Below, in pieces: positions 37,555 through 49,586 of a stretch of DNA of 64,000 nucleotides. This DNA comes from Lytechinus pictus. Its lineage: Eukaryota; Echinodermata; Echinoidea; Temnopleuroida; Toxopneustidae. The notes under the pieces are model-generated. The model was not told the origin of the DNA. It ran no database searches and saw nothing but the letters and a program-made list of their open reading frames with translations. The stretch spans positions 27,952,994 to 28,016,993 of the forward strand of contig NC_087252.1 in assembly GCF_037042905.1 (NCBI RefSeq). Direction: 5' to 3'. Each line of letters starts with the position of its first letter. The stretch's first letter is position 1. Both the position numbers and the translations under genes were made by a program.

Positions 37555-37730
37555 AGTAGTTTCTCATTGCCCTTGGAAGCGGGGTGCTGCGTATTTATTT
37601 TTCATAGGCAGCATCAGTAATTCTGGAAGGTGTGAAAAATTGAGAAATGTAACGAAAATGACCTAAATTTTGTACAGAAACCTTCCCTTTTTTTGCTTGT
37701 CAAATTTACACCAGCACAGCAAACCCGAGT
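37555..37730. repeat. Interspersed repeat, copy 2 (first copy 12725-12960)
   Basis: GCCCTTGGAAGCGGGGTGCTG, GGCAGCAT, GAAAATGACCTAAATTTTGTA and CCTTCCCTTTTTTTGCTTGTC follow the order in copy 1. Confidence 0.55.
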
Positions 37731-37734
37731 CATA

Positions 37735-39984
37735 AAGTTGTTCCAAGGGCCCTGAGATAGCTTTTCCATTAAGGCAACTGCCATGGTAACGAGGTTCAGC
37801 AGCCATTTGCAAACCTTCCAAGATATATATATATAAAAGTTATCTTTGCTCTTAATGAAACGAAACCAAAGTGATATATTGACTTATGAAGTTATCTCGT
37901 TCGTTAAAGTTAATGTTTAATCTCAATGAGTAACCAGACTAAAATCTACAGCAACTAGGCGACTCCTTTAATGTCAGAATTGTAATGGAAAGTGTATTAT
38001 ATGCAGCACAAACGAGACTGGGGAAATGACTAGGATATACATGTATATGTGTATAGTTTGAATAAACTAAGTGTTTCATGAACCATCTTGTCTGTGATTC
38101 TCCTGCCTACATGTATGTTGTTCTGCGCCAATCAGATGCAAGGATTACAGTAGCATATAACAATTGTCTAACAGTTTTGTTTTACGACATGCCGTTGAAC
38201 AAGTGCATTAAGAAATAAGAAACCCCGAATGGCAACACGAAACAAAGAGGAAATGTTAATAAACTTTTGCACAGTGGAATGTAAATGGAGGAAGCTATGA
38301 GATTTTTTTTTCATTAGATTGCGAAATAAGTTTGGGAAATACCAAATATTTGAACTAAAGAATAATGCGAATTCATTAATGATACTCTACATTACGTGGA
38401 AATAAAATAATCCTTATTTTTGGTAATAACAAAAACACAATTACAGTTACAAACAATAGTCGATACGTAGTAGGCCTATTGCCATTAAGAAATGAATAAC
38501 AAATTATAATAATACGTCACCTATATAAGGGAAAAAAAGAATATCAATCTAAAAGCTATAAGCACTTTTTTACTAGACATCCCTTTTAAGCGATCAAAAT
38601 GGTTATTTCTGAAATATTCATAAAAAAGGGCAAATTGTAAAAAAATTGGTAATCCTCAGCACTATAAACGAATGTACCCCGAAACGTGATAGAACTTAAA
38701 ATGTAGTGTGTGTGAGAAAATGGGAGGGCTAGACAGGGTGCGTATGGGTGTGTGTGTGTGTGCATGATAGTTTTAAGTGCGTGGGAGCGTCAAGAGAGGG
38801 AGGGTGAGAGAGGGGAGGGGAGATGACTGATATAAACTAAACCGAAGTAAATGATACTCCATAATAATAATGCACCCTTGATAATATTACGATTAGAAAG
38901 TGGCATGGGCAGAAATATAAACAAATGTTGAACTAATTGTTAAAAGACCAGGGTAGACAAAATTTATGATGCAAAAAAAAAAACAATCGCTGCTCTTGAG
39001 AATACCTATTTATCATTAATCTTTGTTGTTTTTTAAACTAATTATTGGTGTGGTAATCACTGATTAACATATTTAAATCTCAAAGGGTCAATTATAAGAG
39101 TTTTCGAGAATATAGATAAATAACGGTAAGCGTAAATTTACTTTTGAAAGACGGAAAAGAAACCCAAAGATAAATATGCAACAAAACTTTCTTGGGAAAA
39201 TCAGTGTTGCCCTACACGGTCATCATAAATCACGTTTAACAGAGTTGAGGTGAACTCAAGGTAGCCGCGGGCGCACCCCCAAAACAACGACTTTTGAGCT
39301 TTTTCATTGTAATTCACGACGTTCTTTTAAAATGTTTTAAAGCAAATCCTTAATAGTCTATGGAATTGGTATACTATCAGACGGTTAAAGCGAATGAAGC
39401 TAGCAAACAAATTCACCTTGCTGAAAATTATAATATTAAAATATTTATATATAACATTGAATAAGGAAAACCAAATCAATTAGAAAGATGCGACATAATC
39501 TTTGAAAAGATAAGTAATAATGACCAAATAATAATGATAAGCAAAGGAAAAATTAGTCATTAGTTTTTAAGTCTTTCCTTTCATTTACACTCGTCAGTCG
39601 TCAGTTATCCCAGTGAGGACGCTCTAGATGACTTAATCCTACATGTCCAATATATATATATAAATTATGAATATAATCATCGTCAAATAATTCTTGGAAC
39701 ATGAGTGCGTGTCAGGTGACGTATTGTGACAGAGATTTCCCTCTGTAATTTATTCGAACCATGTGACCAAAGGGGGGTTGGTCCATGCAAATGTAGCTCC
39801 GCCCAACGCTGTTCAATAGCTAAACATGGTAAAAAATAATCTTCGTCTGTGTGATACCAATCCCACATTATGATTATTACAATTATCCAATGCATAACTA
39901 GAATGATAATCTCAAGAATTTCATGATCGATTTTTCATGACCTGACATGATAGAAAATTGTGCATTCTAACGTTCTAATCTGAC
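37735..39984. other. 5' flank of GTPase B, no other gene seen
   Basis: AT-rich DNA with a GT/GA-rich patch at 38705-38825. No ISRE-like site comparable to that of paralog A was noticed in the last 100 bp before 39985. Confidence 0.45.
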
Positions 39985-42900
39985 ATGGCGGCATCTAGCA
40001 GAGAGGAGCTAAAAGAAGAAATTAAGGAACTAAGAGGAGAGGTGTTGGAGTATGAACCGGGCAAAGCATCGGTGCATCCTGAACGAGTTGAATTCCCGGA
40101 CAATCTTTACATAGGTAAACGCTAATTAAGTTCTATACTGTTCCTTTAATTATATATCTTAACCAACCTGGATACGACGTAAACATGAGGAAATTAAATT
40201 ATAAGAAGCATAGTTGTAATATATTTGTAATTTTTCTTTTCGGCTATACTTTAAAATAATATATTCCAATAGTTAGTTCCAATATTCTACACCTCTTAGA
40301 TGAGTGCAACATTGAATTAGAACATGTCTACTACCCTAATAAAATTACGATAAAATACAAACACTATTATCCTTAATTATCATTATTGATCAGACTGTGT
40401 TATACGTACGGCACGATATTGCCACATCAAGTTTTGTACAAAAGCCTCTTAATTTCTTAAATTTCACCACATTGTGCAAAATGCTGTGATAATGAACAGC
40501 CGAATCAAGCAGACAAAATATGAGTTGTCACCCACCGCTAAAATGCTCTACATCGATAATAACGTTTATATATATATATATATTAGGGCTTTTTGGTCGA
40601 ACGGGGTGCGGGAAAACATCACTGATAAATTCCCTGAAGTTTGCCGCTCATGGAAAATTGCGAAGAGCTAAATGGCTACAGGTAGCTACACAGGAAAAGG
40701 CCGGTGGGCACACCATGTACAGAAGATTTGCTGATATTACCAAGAAGATTTTTGTGATTGATAATCGAGGTCTCGATGACCCTAACACCGATCGAGCAAC
40801 TGCAGAACTTCTTTCACAGTTAGGTAAGGATGTGCTTGGGGTTGGATAGGCCCTATTAATGTAAGCCAATTATTTACTTATACAGTGCGTCTCAAAAAAA
40901 CTATACACTTTTGAAATGGCTGCCAAACAAAAAATATGTCACCTTGGGGAAAAATATATGTATATATGGAAAGCCAACAAATTAAACTTTCAAATGACAC
41001 CAAACAGTTGGAAAACTATTCATGCTTGAGTGAGCACTACCCACTTAAACAAAGGGTATGAAAAATAGGGTGGGCAGGAATTAGCCTTCCAATTTCTTTC
41101 AGTTTTTGAGAGGCGAGTCCCCTGGAACTTGCAAAGTTGAGGGTGTTGTGATAAATTAATGATCAATCATTATTTATTAAGGTTCTTAGAGCTAATTTCA
41201 AATTTAATGCATGAGTGAACATGAATTACATTTTTTGGTGCATCATTTTGACCTTTTCACGTGGATCTCAGCAATGTGTTAATGGGAGTCAGAATAGGGA
41301 TGAGATAGGACTTAGGTGGGGGAAGTAGGTTGATGGGACAAAGGCCAACAGAACACTTAGCCAACCCCCCCCCCCCTCTCTCTACCCCTTCCTCCCATCC
41401 TGAGAGACTAGCCTTTGCTAGGGCGAGCAGGAATTAGCCTTCCAGTTTTGTTTAGAGGTGAGTCCTTTGGAACTTGCCAAGTTAAAGGTGTCATGCTAAA
41501 TTATTGATGAATTGAGATCAGTTTTTGGTTTCTTAGGCTAATTTCATGAGTTACTAAATTGAAATGCAGTGTATGAGTAAACAGGAATTTTAATTTTAGT
41601 GTAGCATTTTAAGTTTATTATGTGGGTCTTTCAAGTGTGCTTGTGAGAGTCAGAGTAATGTGATGGTACCTGTTGCATGCAACGTGGGTCAGATAGGGTA
41701 AGACTGGGTTAAACAGTTAAAAGGGCATTCTTCTTTGTGTTCTCTTACAAATTCCCTCCCCTTCACCCCCTCTTTCTTTCTTTCTTCTGGATCATGGTAT
41801 TCAAAACTTAAATGCCAAGTGACTGATGGTTGATGGGTCTTTTTTTCCATTGAATGATTCTAAGAAATTGACTAATTATGATGATTTATGAATTCATTGA
41901 AAAAGCTGAATAATTTATTGATAATTTATTGAAAAAGCTGAATGTTTAATTGATCACATTGATAAAGTTGATTTACTAACAAATTGTTGATCAAATGGTA
42001 AAAGTTGATAACCGAATTCTCAAAATTTATCAAATTGACAGTCCGCTCTGGACTTTATGCGTAAATGTATAATAGCATTCAGTCACGATGTAAGGGAGGC
42101 TACACATTCTGTTGACCTTTTACCCATTAGCTTACTTCACCCACTTAAGTCCTATCTCACCCCTATTCTCCTTACTTCAATGAACACACTGCTGAGATCC
42201 ACATGATAAAAAGTTAAAATGCTGCACTAAAGATTACAACTGACACTCACTCATGCATGAAATTTCAATTTAGTAATTCATGAAATTTGCTCTAACAATT
42301 TAAATTGATCATTAATTTATCACAACACCCTCAACTTTGCAAGTTCCAAGGGACTCGCCTCTCAAAAACTGAAAGAAATTGGAAGGCTAATTCCTGCCCA
42401 CCCTAATTTTCATACCCTTTGTTTAAGTGGGTAGTGCTCACTCAAGCATGAATAGTTTTCCAACTGTTTGGTGTCATTTGAAAGTTTAATTTATTGGCTT
42501 TCCATATATATATAAGTATTTTTCCCCAAAGTGACATATTTTTTGTTTGGCAGCCATTTCAAAAGTGTATATTTTTTTTTGAGACGCACTGTATAGCTTT
42601 TGATAAGATACACTCTTAAAAACGTTGGGCATTTATCAAATTCTGGGAAGTTTTAAACCAATTATGTGAGCTGTGTGTAAAAACTACATAGTATTGGTTG
42701 AAAACTACCCAGAGTGATATTTTTTTTAATCAATTGTTGTGAGGACAGTATGTTGCCCAACATTTTAAGATTGTATATTTTTTCCACAAATGAATTATTC
42801 GTAAATAATGTTTCAGATTTGTTACCCATGATTGGGCTCGATGGGTGTGTGAGGACGTGTGGGTCGCATGGATGTACTCGTAGAGAGGGTGCGGATGCAT

Positions 42901-43270
42901 ATTAAAAAGTACGGGTGAGTGAGTGTGTGTGCGAGCGCGGCATGGTGGGTGTAAGTAATGCATGTGCCTAGGTGTGAAAGTGTATGGGAGGTTCTAATTC
43001 GCTTGTGCGTATGAATATAGAAGGTGTAAAGGCAGCGCGTGGTGGTAGGTGCATTTACTTTTCATATTTGAATTATGCACTTTGAATGATTTCAAACTTA
43101 TAGTTCATGGGGGATTTAAAGATTAAGCTTTCACAAGCAGCACGGGCAGAAGATGGATAATACTAGTCAGGGGCGTCGATCCATTTTTCAGATTGGGGGC
43201 AAAATCATGAATCATCGTTCCAAAGGCGCTGGACCACACAAAACAAACAAACTCACCCACACACACTCAA

Positions 43271-43364
<94 letters not shown>

Positions 43365-46300
43365 CGAAATTAATGCGAGCGCGAAGCGCGAGATGAATTT
43401 TTTTTTGTATACTGACCTGAAAACAGGAAAAAGCACCTGTTTAGGACTGTTTGTAGTGACTCATGATGAGGATACATATCTCACTACACAGATGATGCGA
43501 GTGCCGAGAGTGAGCTAAAGATTTATTTATATTCTGACCTAAAAGCTTGATATTCTAAGCATTTTTCAGTGATTAAGACGGGTATCTAAAAGAACAACAG
43601 ATGCGAGCACGAAGCGCGCAAGCTGAAAATTTTATTATTTCGATCTGAAAAAATTGACAGTTTAATGTAAGTTTTTAATAAAGAACAGGATATATATCCG
43701 TTTAACGATTATTGCAAATCAAAGCGGGAGTTCTTTTGAGGTTTACAACTGAAAACTGGACATTCTGTTCACCTATTTAATCATGAAAAGTATGGGTTTT
43801 TGCTAAAGAAATGATGGGAGCGCGAAGCGCGAGCTGAAAATTTTTATATTCCAATCTGAAAGGCGAACATTTTGAGCACGATTTTGAATAAAGAGCGAGT
43901 TGTGTATCTCAATCTCTCTTTCTGATTTCTGTGTAACATTACAATCTTATTTTATTATTGCACGTCCAGAATTATTTGGGGGGGGGGGCAAAACGATATA
44001 TATACCCACCCAGTATTTTCATTGGTGAGGCGATCGCCCCCCCCCCGACCCCCCCCCCCCCCAGGATCGACGCCTCTGATAGTATTATTGTCTGGTAAGG
44101 GTAGCAGAATATAATGCCGTCATCGCCGCATTCGTTACACATGAGTTTCTTGGGGGATAGAAAAGCGGTCGGTCTGAATTTAAAGTTGTTGAATTCTTGG
44201 AATGACATTCAGGGATCTGCTGCATAATTTTTTGTAATTTTATGAATATTTTGTTATAATAACAAACAAAATAACCTTTGGAGATCCCCGCGCTGTGCGG
44301 CCATATGGCGCCTTTTTGTTGGTAGATCGTGTATTTCACAAATGTTTTGTGCTGTATGAGTGCATGTTTATTATGAATGATTGGGACATACTTTTTGTTG
44401 TAGCTGGAGAGCGAGGCTACGGATCCAAAGTCGAATGGCAAGGGGAAGGAGACGAGAACGAGCCAGATACCTTAGAACTGGACTTGGACCAGGAAAACAA
44501 AGGACATCCAATCGGTTGTGCTGTCTTCGTCTTCAGGTAACCAGATTATTGCGCAACATATCCTTCACAGCGAATACCTCTTTGTGTGAATAGCTTTGCA
44601 CTTGTCCTTCAATTATATTTACATCAATATGATTTCGACTTTTTTGTTCCTTCTCTTTTTTCTTTCCTGTATATAAACGCATACAGGGTATATGAATAAA
44701 TCGATTATATTTTCTTAATTTCCAAGGGGGATCCACACTTTATAAGCTTTGCTTTTTTAGTGGACCCCCTCATTTCCATTTATGCTCAATATTATACTGT
44801 TTTTTGTTGGTTTTACGAAGTAAGAATGCTCGTCTGTAAAATTGTATTTGATTTGTATTACTTTATATTACTTTGTATTATGTTTTGAATGGAAATGGAA
44901 TAAAGAATTGAATTGAATTACAATATAATATAGAAGTTGTCTTGAATCAAAGGACGTTTCACCTTAAGGTGATTGTGGTTGTAATTATTACTCTCTAAAA
45001 TGCAAAGGAGCTAATCTGTCTCTCAGAGTGAGATGAATGACCAGTCCTGATGGAATGAGATTTCAATCTTTCAAGAGTGAATTTTTAGATTTTTTTTTGG
45101 AGTGAAAATGTGCACATTTTTTTACACTTTCACTCCATAAAGGGGTAAAATTCAATCTTGAAAGATTGAAATCTCATTACATCAGGACTGGTTCAACATC
45201 TCACTCTGAGACGAGTGTGATTGTAGGGACCAGATTGGCTCCCTTGCATTTGGAGAGTGTTATATTAGTAGAAAGATGGGGGTGGGTCCTTTTCAATTTA
45301 TTCTAAATATTACATTGGAACCTACACCGAGGACAAACTAAATAATTTAATCCGGTATCTGTGGGGATCTGGATTCTGCGTGAGAGATGGGAGTGTCAGT
45401 TTCATTCTAGATCCACGCCTTGAAAAGTCTCGTGACTCCTTCATGCATTTGGATATCACTAGCCTTTGTGCTTTTCCAACGTTGTTGTCTAAAGGCCTAT
45501 ATCAAATGCAGAGGGTGTTATTTTATTTTGAATAATTACAGTTTGTTTTCTTTTGTCATATTCCCCATTCTTCTGTGCATAATTTACCTTGCAGTCGGTG
45601 TCTTGTATTATTCTCATTATTAACTATTAATATTAATATTATTGTTGTTATTTTCATTATTATTAATAATATTGTTATTATTAACATATTCACTGTATCA
45701 TTCAAAGATTTTTATTGCTTTTCCGAGACTATTCAAATTTTCACCTGCTTCTCTGATTTTTTCCATTCAAAACATCTTTTTATTTAGGTTGTAGTCTATT
45801 TATTCCCCAGTTAACTGATCAATTTCACAACTTTCTCCCTTTCTGCCACAGCGCTAAACATGATTTTGAAGAAAATACTACTGGGTTGATGGAAGTTGTG
45901 GACTTCTTACACATATACCAAGGTACGGAATTTATTTCAAAAAATGATTTCACTGCTTCAAATAAGAATTAGTCTGTGGAAACAGAAGTGGCAAAATAAT
46001 AATTTTGTATATACTTATCCGCAAAATGGTTTTAAAAGGGGGGGGGGCTGACCACAACCCCCATTCCACAGAGAACAAGACCGCTGAAAGACCTTTGAAA
46101 GACCATAAATTCTCGTTGATCTTTCAGAGGTCTGTCAATGAAACTCCAATGGTCTTTGAGGTCTTACAAGAGTCCTGACCAATCTTTCAGTGGTATTTGT
46201 GGTCTTCATGGGCTCCAAAACTTTTTTAAACGGTTCAAAACAGTCTTACAACGGTCTTACAGGAAAATGGTCTTTCAGTGGTCTTTCAGCAGTCTTCCGA

Positions 46301-47564
46301 TGAACTTTCAAAGGTTTTCATAGTCTTTCAATGATCTTTCGGCAGTCTCTGAAGATTTTTGCGGAGATCACTGTAAGACTCATGAGAGATCATTGAAAGA
46401 TAATTCAAATATCACTGAAAGACCAGGCAAAGTCCATGGAAAGAATTCTGAAAGATCACTTGTTGCATATAAGATCTCTGAAAGACCATTGAAAGATCTC
46501 TAGGACTACTCTAAGACCAGTAAGACAAGACATATCCCTCAGTCTTTCAGAGTTCTTTGAGGGGTCTTTCTGAGCCATTCCACAGAGATGACAAATTTCA
46601 GTGATCTTGAAGACCGCTGTCACCAATTTTAAGTCTTTCAGTGGTCTTTTAATGGTCTCCGTTCTGTGGAATGGGGGCCTAAGGCCTAAGGCCCCCATTC
46701 CACAGAACGGAGACCATTGAAAGACCAACATGCAAAGTACCCTCAAAATCAGATAGTCATTTTTATTCTTAGTGATGTACATGTTTATTGAAAAAAGTTT
46801 AATCACGACCCCCCCCCCCCCCGGTTCCTTGGCTCCTGATTATGTTTAAAAATATCCATGGAGACCTTTTATATTCTTTCTCCATTACAAGCTCGCTTGC
46901 ATATTTTTGAACATCTTACATATTCCTGCTCCTCGTCTTCGTTCTGTCAGGTCGTTATCCAGTGGCTGTCATAACCCACGTAGATGTGACAGGGAAGGAC
47001 AACGTTGAAACCCTCAAAACAGTGCTGCGTGTGTGTGGTATCAGTGACATCTTCGAAGTCGCCAACCTGACCGATGAAAAGGCACAACTAGAAGAAGAGT
47101 ACCAACTCAGTCTCCTGAGCTTCATTGAGAGGTGCATGACAGACGGCGACGAAACGCTCGTTTTTAAATACTACCAGCAGAAGGAGGAAAAACGAAGACA
47201 GGAGATCAAGAAGAAGCAAGAAGAGAAGGAGCGAAAGGAAGAAGAGCGACGAAGGGAACGCGAACGCGAAGAAAACGAGCGCGCGCAGGCGCGGAAAGCT
47301 GAAGAAGATCGGCGCGAGGCTGAAAGAAATCGCCTTGACCAGGCAAGAATAATGCAAGAACAGGAACACAGATTCCAGATGGAACAGGGGCGTTCTCGGG
47401 CAGCGGCTCTTCAGAGGGAACTACAGGAGCGGTCACGGAGGGAGCAGGAGCGAGAGGAGCGATACGAACGAGCACTTCGACAAGCAGAGGCAAGCAGACA
47501 GGATGAGCTCAGACGAATTATGGAAGCAAACAGGCAAAAGGAGGGTCCATGTTCAATATCTTGA
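39985..47564 (+). CDS. P-loop GTPase with C-terminal coiled coil and CaaX-like end, paralog B (5 exons, 394 aa)
   Basis: Exons: 39985-40114, 40587-40823, 44404-44536, 45852-45922, 46951-47564; total 1185 nt including stop, every junction GT/AG and in phase. It is colinear with the upstream paralog: the 133-nt and 71-nt exons have identical lengths, and KAGGHTM, VIDNRGLD, GYS/GS..VEW-like and THVD blocks are shared. G1 is GRTGCGKT (47-54), G3 DNRG (102-105), G4 THVD (199-202). An additional phase-1 intron splits the Gly codon just before G1. The tail (about 235-385) is an Arg/Glu-rich predicted coiled coil, unlike the Lys/Met-rich tail of paralog A, though both share a MEAN block near the end. 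The protein ends GPCSIS, which fits a CaaX prenylation box; human GBP1 ends CTIS and is farnesylated (family knowledge). An AATAAA at 47980-47985 is a possible poly(A) signal. Membrane targeting and an immune role are inference. Confidence 0.87.
40883..42591. mobile_element. Tc1/mariner-like foldback element in GTPase B intron 2
   Basis: TA flanks both ends (40881-40882, 42592-42593). Ends CAGTGCGTCTCAAAAAAA and its complement extend as inverted arms of roughly 480 bp, to about 41360 and from about 42100. Arms share AATTAGCCTTCCAATTTCTT and AACTTGCAAAGTTGAGGGTG. A diverged direct copy of the arm lies at about 41425-41700. No transposase ORF. TA duplication and CAGT ends fit Tc1/mariner. Confidence 0.85.
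43168..44078. mobile_element. hAT-like element in GTPase B intron 2, relative of 23218-23962
   Basis: Ends CAGGGGCGTCGATCC and GGATCGACGCCTCTG; flanks ATACTAGT and ATAGTATT match 6/8. Interior has (CA)n, a longer (TA)n at 43283-43361 and five motif units in the same order as the relative. No transposase. Confidence 0.82.
44715..44925 (+). mobile_element. LINE 3' end remnant in GTPase B intron 3
   Basis: GGGGGATCCACACT...AGTGGACCCCC (44727-44767) forms a hairpin, followed by AT-rich sequence ending GGAATAAAGAATTGAATTGAA, a LINE-type tail. Confidence 0.6.
44990..45260. mobile_element. Palindromic MITE in GTPase B intron 3
   Basis: ACTCTCTAAAATGCAAAGG and CCCTTGCATTTGGAGAGTGT bound two arms that pair almost throughout, e.g. 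GATTTCAATCTTTCAAG with CTTGAAAGATTGAAATC. About 271 bp. Confidence 0.8.
46058..46678. mobile_element. MITE with CCCCCATTCCACAGA ends and GGTCTTTCA/TGAAAGACC array
   Basis: CCCCCATTCCACAGA and TCTGTGGAATGGGGG are perfect inverted ends. The interior consists of many GGTCTTTCAGTGGTCTTTCA words on the left and complementary TGAAAGACC / TGAAAGATC on the right. A truncated inverted second copy begins at 46691 (CCCCCATTCCACAGAACGGA). In GTPase B intron 4. Confidence 0.8.
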
Positions 47565-47589
47565 TTTGTAAGGCCTGCCTAAGATGATG

Positions 47590-47850
47590 CAGGGGCCGCG
47601 AACCGATTTTTTTTAATGGGGGGGGGGGGGCATGTACGAAATAGGTTTTGTTCACGTATATTAAAATAAAATGGGCCGCCCCCACAATGTGCATTGGTGA
47701 GTGAGCTTGTGTTCATGTGTGTTTAGTTTGCTAAAGAGAGAGAAAGAGTGAAAGAAAGAAAGAAAAAAAGAAAGAAAAAAGAAAGAAAGAAAAAAGAAGA
47801 AAGGAGATAGCAGGAAGAGGAGGCGTAAAACAATTTTTTCGTCATCTAAC
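47590..47850. repeat. MITE end relic and GAAA microsatellite downstream of GTPase B
   Basis: CAGGGGCCGCGAACCGATTT at 47591 is a half element of the 26939 family. (GAAA)n with GAGA interruptions occupies about 47730-47805. Confidence 0.6.
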
Positions 47851-48182
47851 ATGATCAGTGATTACATTTCAGTTCCGATTTTAATATAGTGACGTTGGAA
47901 AGGCATTTATTCACGCTACCAGGTCCCTTGGAGAAGACCTTAACACTTTGGTTATATGTTTGCTTGCTTGATAGCAATCAATAAACAAAGCACCATTAGT
48001 ACTTGGAACAGTCTAAAGATTATTTCGAACAGAACCCAATAAAATTAACACAAAAGTGATTGTACATATTGTGTGAAAGTCCTCGTTAACCATGTGTAAA
48101 TGCTTCGAAATTGATAGAATAAATGCTAAACATGACATGACTATAGAAAAAGGTTTCTGGTCTATTTCCAAGTAAAACTATA

Positions 48183-48424
48183 CACTCCAAAAACTCCGGT
48201 GTTGATTTAACACCAGATCGGAATCTATATATGTCCACACCAGAGAAGTATTGAAACAACACCGGTTTGGAATCAAACCGATGCTGTTTTGATATTAATT
48301 GGTGTTGTATAAACACCTATCTTGTGTTAGACCAAAACCAAACTGGTTTTGTTTAACACTTCTCTGGTTTGGACATATATAGATTCCAGGTCGGTGTTAA
48401 ATCAACACCAGAGTTTTTGCAGTG
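48183..48424. mobile_element. TA-flanked palindromic MITE
   Basis: TA at 48181-48182 and 48425-48426 flank CACTCCAAAAACTCC...GAGTTTTTGCAGTG. Arms pair through GGTGTTGATTTAACACC and GGTGTTAAATCAACACC, and ATATATGTCCA with TGGACATATAT. 242 bp. Confidence 0.85.
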
Positions 48425-48854
48425 TACATGTTAAGCATGTGCTTGGTGATCGTTTTCACCGTGGATTTCATATTTGAACCAGATCTAGATCTACATGTGA
48501 ATCAAGATGATGATATGGTGACAATATTTCTTTATACATACTTTCCCATTTAATTCATGGTTTGCTGTAAATATGTAAGCTTCAGTCACATTATACATGT
48601 ATATATACGATAATAAATCAACAAATACTATTAACGTATTTTCTACATCCATTTCTTCAGTATATTTTGGCTCCAATATATCCCCTTTTTCATTCATATT
48701 GTGAATCTATATCCAATACACAAGTGAACAGATGATGAATTTATATGTCTTCAGATGTATATGGATTTTATTGTTTAATATCTAACAGTATCTCAGCAGA
48801 TAATAGACCGAGTATGCCCTTCTGATAGACAAACAAAATAGATTTTCTGTTATC

Positions 48855-49150
48855 TGGGCGCGTCGTTGTCTAGTGGTTATGAATCTCGCCTATGCTTTGA
48901 AACAGAGTGACGTGGGTTCGAATCCTAGCAATGGCTTGTTTTCTGTCAGCAAGAAATTTATCTATACTGTGATGCAATCTACCCAGGTACGGTGAATGGT
49001 TATCCGGTAGGATTAATTCTTTGAATGCATGAGCGCTGAAAGGCAGCTCAAGCTAAAGCCGCAGTAATAATATTAATAGCAGTGCGCCTCGTAATAAATT
49101 GTTTCTAGTTATAATGCGCTATACAAATGCCTATTGTTATTATTATTTTT
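48855..49150 (+). mobile_element. tRNA-derived SINE, copy 3
   Basis: Head GGCGCGTCGTTGTCTAGTGG, B box GGGTTCGAATCC, body AGCAAGAAATTTATCTATAC, ending GCGCTATACAAATGCC(TATT)n. Confidence 0.85.
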
Positions 49151-49359
49151 ATCATTATTATTTTATGTTTGCTTATATTCTTTAGCTCTTTCTGTGTACG
49201 TTTAAATCATTTCTCATACCGAGTCAGTCAGAAAAAAAAGAACATTGATGATGCAGACATGAAAATAAAATGTATATACATCTCCTATAGGAATTTTTCT
49301 TACAAATACTTTAATATCAGTATTATGTGGTATATGTTTAAGCTAGGGTAATCGGGAGA

Positions 49360-49586
49360 CAGTGGCGTAATAAGCCCAAACTCTTGTGGGGTCAAGATAT
49401 GGTGTATTGGCAAAATTAATAAAAAGTTGTGAGCGAGCAATAATTTTTTATTAAAAAAATCCAACTTTGTGATAGATTTTGATAAAATATTAAGAAAATA
49501 ACATCATATTGCACCCTTCTGTCTTTCCGTTTCTGTTTTTTTTTCTTGGTCGTCAAATTTTTTGGTGGAGGGGGCAAGCGCCACTG
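49360..49586. mobile_element. hAT-like MITE (CAGTGGCG ends)
   Basis: CAGTGGCGTAATAAG and AAGCGCCACTG ends with flanks TCGGGAGA and TCGGGAAG (6/8). Interior has GTGAGCGAGCAA and CTTGGTCGTCAAATTTTTTGG. 227 bp. Confidence 0.65.

Noticed and set aside
40520-40849. Single-exon start MSCHPPLKC... for GTPase B
   Set aside because: The upstream part is intronic TA repeat; the 39985-40114 exon aligns with paralog A (FPDNLYI versus FPENLFI) and splices in phase.
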